8,870 nucleotides of DNA, from assembly GCA_003540955.1 (NCBI GenBank), contig DPMX01000050.1:1-8870 (forward strand), given 5' to 3'. The stretch is from Gammaproteobacteria bacterium. Its GTDB lineage: Bacteria > Pseudomonadota > Gammaproteobacteria > Ga0077536. Shown here one piece after another: positions 6,581 through 8,870 of the stretch. The position numbers were made by a program, and so were the translations under genes. Within the stretch, counting starts at the first letter, position 1. Each line of letters begins with the position of its first letter. Below the pieces are notes generated by a model, which was not told the origin of the DNA, made no database searches, and worked only from the letters and a program-made list of their open reading frames with translations.

Positions 6581-7584
6581 ACGATCCCCTTTTCGATGAC
6601 CTCTTTAAGTTCCTCTCTATTGCGACGGCTTGCATCACAAAACGCATCACCAAGGTAGTGGGCGCGCAGCTTTTCGAGACGCTCGTAGCCGGATTCCTGT
6701 TCACGGCGCCACAACTCGGCAAAACTGCCATCCTGAAGTTGATTAAGGACACCCTTTAGGTACTGCTCGGCCTCGCCGTTGTCCTTCAACTCTTCGGCTC
6801 GATGCAACTGGCCAAACTGACTGGTCGGGCTGTGCCCAGTCAGTGCCTCGATGACGCCCTCACGCCATTGGCTACGAATAACCTCAACCAACTCGCCTGA
6901 GCCCAGCATTTCCAGCTGTACGACTTCCGGGTCATAACCTGCATCGGTGAGCACCTTGAATGAACGCATGATGGAAATGATAGCCCCGCCACCGCCCACC
7001 TGTTCGCCAAACAGGTCAGTGATTGTCTCCTCTTCGAAGGTGGTTTCCCAAGCTCCTAACTTTGTGCTGCCGATTCCCTTTGCTAACGCCAGTACAGTAT
7101 CCCATGCCCGTCCCGTACTGTCCCGATCGACAGCCACCAGCGACGGAAAACCTGCGCCCGCGGTAAAAAGTTCGCGAACAGCGGCACCGATCATTTTTGG
7201 TGCGAGCAGAGTGATATCATGACCTTCGGGTGGATCAATTTCTTTGTAGAACACCGAGTAGCCATGGGCAAACACCAGTGTCGCACCAGGCATAAGATGT
7301 GGAAAAACATCAACAGGGAGGACACTGGCTTGGGTCTCGTCCGGTAACAACACCATTACGACGTCTCCTTTGGTCGTCGCTGTAGGAATGTCGGACGCCT
7401 CGAAACCGTCGTCGCCGGCAAGAGCGCGATAGTCGTCCCCGCGATTACCAATTACGACATTGATGCCATTATCTCGCAGGTTCTGAGCTTGGCTCCTACC
7501 CTGATTTCCGTATCCCAGAATGGATACAGTCTTGCCTTCGAGAACGCTAAGGTCTATGTCATCATCTCGATATACTTTTGCCAT
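6577..7584 (-). CDS. Divergent ketol-acid reductoisomerase (IlvC-like) protein
   Basis: The protein has 335 residues, the length of class I KARI, and aligns by eye along its whole length. It has a Rossmann GYGNQG at 24-29, PDETQ at 81-85, FAHG with His107 at 105-108, Lys130 in LAPK, and the metal motif TDLFGEQ with Asp190 and Glu194. The C-terminal all-helical domain has Glu225 and SPTSQFGQ (252-259), the equivalent of SNTAEYGD. Differences are notable. The usual PKGPGH is PKMIGA, two residues are inserted so that the last metal-binding Glu shifts to 231, and the cofactor loop reads RGDD (48-51) where NADPH enzymes carry Ser or basic residues. GGAG (7593-7590) sits 5 nt before the ATG. It lies 37 nt after the amidohydrolase and overlaps the aldehyde dehydrogenase start. 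Valine/isoleucine synthesis partners are absent. Biosynthetic KARI function is possible, but a catabolic reduction or isomerisation of a related substrate seems more likely. Confidence 0.88.
   Translation of the reverse strand: MAKVYRDDDIDLSVLEGKTVSILGYGNQGRSQAQNLRDNGINVVIGNRGDDYRALAGDDGFEASDIPTATTKGDVVMVLLPDETQASVLPVDVFPHLMPGATLVFAHGYSVFYKEIDPPEGHDITLLAPKMIGAAVRELFTAGAGFPSLVAVDRDSTGRAWDTVLALAKGIGSTKLGAWETTFEEETITDLFGEQVGGGGAIISIMRSFKVLTDAGYDPEVVQLEMLGSGELVEVIRSQWREGVIEALTGHSPTSQFGQLHRAEELKDNGEAEQYLKGVLNQLQDGSFAELWRREQESGYERLEKLRAHYLGDAFCDASRRNREELKEVIEKGIV
6581..6590 (-). promoter_or_regulatory. Ribosome binding site deciding the GTG start of the aldehyde dehydrogenase
   Basis: AGGGG (6590-6586) lies 5 nt before the GTG at 6580, inside the final codons of the IlvC-like gene. 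The ATG at 6565 would be about 20 nt away from it and has no site of its own. Confidence 0.6.
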
Positions 7585-7609
7585 GTTTACTCCACTTATT
7601 AGAATGTCG

Positions 7610-7621
7610 ACTGTCGACAGT
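7610..7621. promoter_or_regulatory. Perfect 12-bp palindrome, candidate GntR operator
   Basis: ACTGTCGACAGT is its own reverse complement and lies in the 37-nt gap before the IlvC-like gene, next to the amidohydrolase stop. It has the GT-NN-AC core seen in palindromic operators of many FCD-type GntR regulators. TGTCGAC also occurs twice in tandem (7605-7611 and 7612-7618). Binding by the regulator encoded in this operon is inferred. Confidence 0.4.
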
Positions 7622-8870
7622 TTACCCTTTTATTTTGCGGCAGCCTAGTCGCGCCAAAACTAAGGACTCTGCGCCAGCGCGTCGAAGTAGGTCTGCTCCT
7701 TGTTCTTCCACGATCCGGCGTACTTCGGCAAGATCGAGAGTCCGAAGGATGCTGTCCGACATCAATACTTGGCCATCAACCACCGTACCGACTACATCGC
7801 TGGCCCGGGCCGAGTACACGAGGTTTTCCACCAAGTTGCCGAAGCCGGATGTGGATTGGTGGAACGGCCACAGATGTGGTTGGTTGAGATTAACGAGTAT
7901 GAGATCAGCGCGCTTGCCCACTTCCAAGCTGCCAATGCTATCCTCGAGACCGAGGGCCCTGGCGCCGTGAATCGTGGCCATTTCCAGAGTCGTCCACGCG
8001 GGGAGGACGGCTGGGTCCTCTCGGCGAAGCTTGGCGAGCAGCGACGCCTGCCGCATCTCCTCAAAAAGGTCGAGGTTATTGTTAGTCATGATTGAGTCGG
8101 TGCCGAGCCCGACGCGGATCCCTGCTGTGAGTAGCTCCGGTATCGGGGCCATCCCGTTGCCGAGTTTCATATTGGAGTTTGGGCAGTGAGCAACTGCTAC
8201 GTCGTGGGCGGCTAGTAGCTCGATATCAGTTGTGTCGACATGCACTGCGTGGGCAACGAGTACGTCCCCGGCAAGACCGAGGACACGGTCCAGATAGGCA
8301 GTGGGACTTAGACCGGTGCGCTCGCGAATGCTGCTATCCTCCCAGCGGCTTTCTGCCAGGTGTGTGGTGATGCCGGTGCCTCTGGCTCGTGCGGCCTCGC
8401 CGACTGCGGTCAGCATCTCGTCCGAGCAGGAGTAGGGGGCGTGTGGACCGAACCATACAGAAATCCGACCATTACCCGTGCCATGCCATTCGTCGAAGGC
8501 GGTGAGATTAGCTTCAAGTGTTTCCCCGACATCTGGTGTCGAGTCGATCAGTTGCGGAGCAATTATTGCTCGTAGACCGGAATCCACTGCGACGGACGCG
8601 GCCTCCCCTGGGAAACGGAACATGTCAACGAAAGTAGTAACCCCTGAGGAGATCATCTCAGCTTGGTTGAGAAGAGCAGCAGCTCGTTGATCGGCTGCGG
8701 TGTAGGCACGATCTTTCGGTTGCGCATGATCATTAAGCCAGGTATCGAAGGGGAGGTCCTCAAACCATCCTCGCTCCATGCACTCGTGCGAATGTGCATT
8801 GACCAGACCGGGAAGGACTACACAACCGGAAGCATCAATTTCTTCGGTACCGTTTAAGTCAAGATGAGGC
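7622..8870 (-). CDS. Amidohydrolase, MTA/SAH deaminase-AtzB/TrzN-like, 5' end beyond window
   Basis: This is a metal-dependent hydrolase of the amidohydrolase superfamily that would deaminate or dechlorinate/hydrolyse a nitrogenous, often heterocyclic, substrate. The frame is open to the right edge, giving about 416 residues; only a short N-terminal part is missing. An internal ATG at 8779 is not the start, because the codons upstream encode VVLPGLVNAHSH (8821-8786), which contains the essential HxH metal motif. Other site residues are His and Glu of HLAE (8362-8351), the HAVH segment (8251-8240), VAHCPNSNMKL with His at 8188-8186, and the metal Asp in GLGTDS (8098-8096), followed by NNNLDLFEEMR. 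The C-terminal GSLEVGKRADLILV (beta-sandwich return) is typical. It is the most upstream visible gene of the minus-strand operon, and the stop is TAA at 7624-7622. Relatives include methylthioadenosine/adenosylhomocysteine, guanine and s-triazine hydrolases, so the substrate is open. Confidence 0.93.
   Translation of the reverse strand, partial: PHLDLNGTEEIDASGCVVLPGLVNAHSHECMERGWFEDLPFDTWLNDHAQPKDRAYTAADQRAAALLNQAEMISSGVTTFVDMFRFPGEAASVAVDSGLRAIIAPQLIDSTPDVGETLEANLTAFDEWHGTGNGRISVWFGPHAPYSCSDEMLTAVGEAARARGTGITTHLAESRWEDSSIRERTGLSPTAYLDRVLGLAGDVLVAHAVHVDTTDIELLAAHDVAVAHCPNSNMKLGNGMAPIPELLTAGIRVGLGTDSIMTNNNLDLFEEMRQASLLAKLRREDPAVLPAWTTLEMATIHGARALGLEDSIGSLEVGKRADLILVNLNQPHLWPFHQSTSGFGNLVENLVYSARASDVVGTVVDGQVLMSDSILRTLDLAEVRRIVEEQGADLLRRAGAESLVLARLGCRKIKG

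Noticed and set aside
6577..7584. Calling the IlvC-like gene ilvC of valine/isoleucine biosynthesis
   Set aside because: The neighbours are catabolic-type genes with a GntR regulator, no ilv or leu genes are present, and active-site and cofactor-loop residues diverge, so the symbol is not justified.
7578..8095. Plus-strand frames of about 130 residues opposite the amidohydrolase
   Set aside because: They mirror the GC-rich codon pattern of the real minus-strand gene, whose metal-binding motifs are intact.
1..8870. CRISPR array, insertion sequence, rRNA or replication origin
   Set aside because: No regularly spaced repeats, transposase frame, terminal inverted repeats, rRNA-like sequence or iteron cluster was seen.

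Overview
The window looks like accessory DNA from a proteobacterium, possibly a marine or soil alphaproteobacterium. The evidence is a fused TRAP permease with a TAXI receptor, a sigma70-type TTGACA promoter, and a tRNA gene that encodes its own CCA. This placement is an inference; no ribosomal or other marker gene is present. The window splits into two blocks around a tRNA gene near position 3000.

Left block (1-2950, AT-richer): a minus-strand pair encodes a TAXI-type substrate-binding lipoprotein and a fused 4TM/12TM TRAP permease, joined by an ATGA stop/start overlap. The permease runs off the left edge. Together they would form a secondary uptake system for an organic acid or similar solute; the substrate cannot be read from sequence.

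Centre (2890-3340): a plus-strand tRNA with CAT anticodon has a good promoter (TTGACA, 17 bp, CAGAAT) and a strong intrinsic terminator. Directly after the terminator lies a 5'-truncated carboxymuconolactone-decarboxylase-like remnant, so this is a scarred junction. Base composition changes across it.

Right block (3382-8870, GC-richer): five closely spaced minus-strand genes read like a catabolic operon. In transcription order they are an amidohydrolase/deaminase (5' end outside the window), a divergent ketol-acid reductoisomerase (IlvC-like) protein, an aldehyde dehydrogenase that starts inside the end of the IlvC-like gene, a GntR/FCD repressor, and a DUF1152 protein that starts inside the end of the repressor gene. 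No ilvB, ilvN, ilvD or leu gene is nearby, and the IlvC-like protein has altered active-site and cofactor-loop residues, so a role outside branched-chain amino acid synthesis is likely. A 12-bp perfect palindrome of the GT-NN-AC type sits just upstream of the IlvC-like gene and is a candidate operator for the local repressor. I infer that the amidohydrolase opens or deaminates a nitrogenous compound, the IlvC-like protein reduces or rearranges the product, and the aldehyde dehydrogenase oxidises it to an acid. This operon is the best candidate here for an undescribed system.
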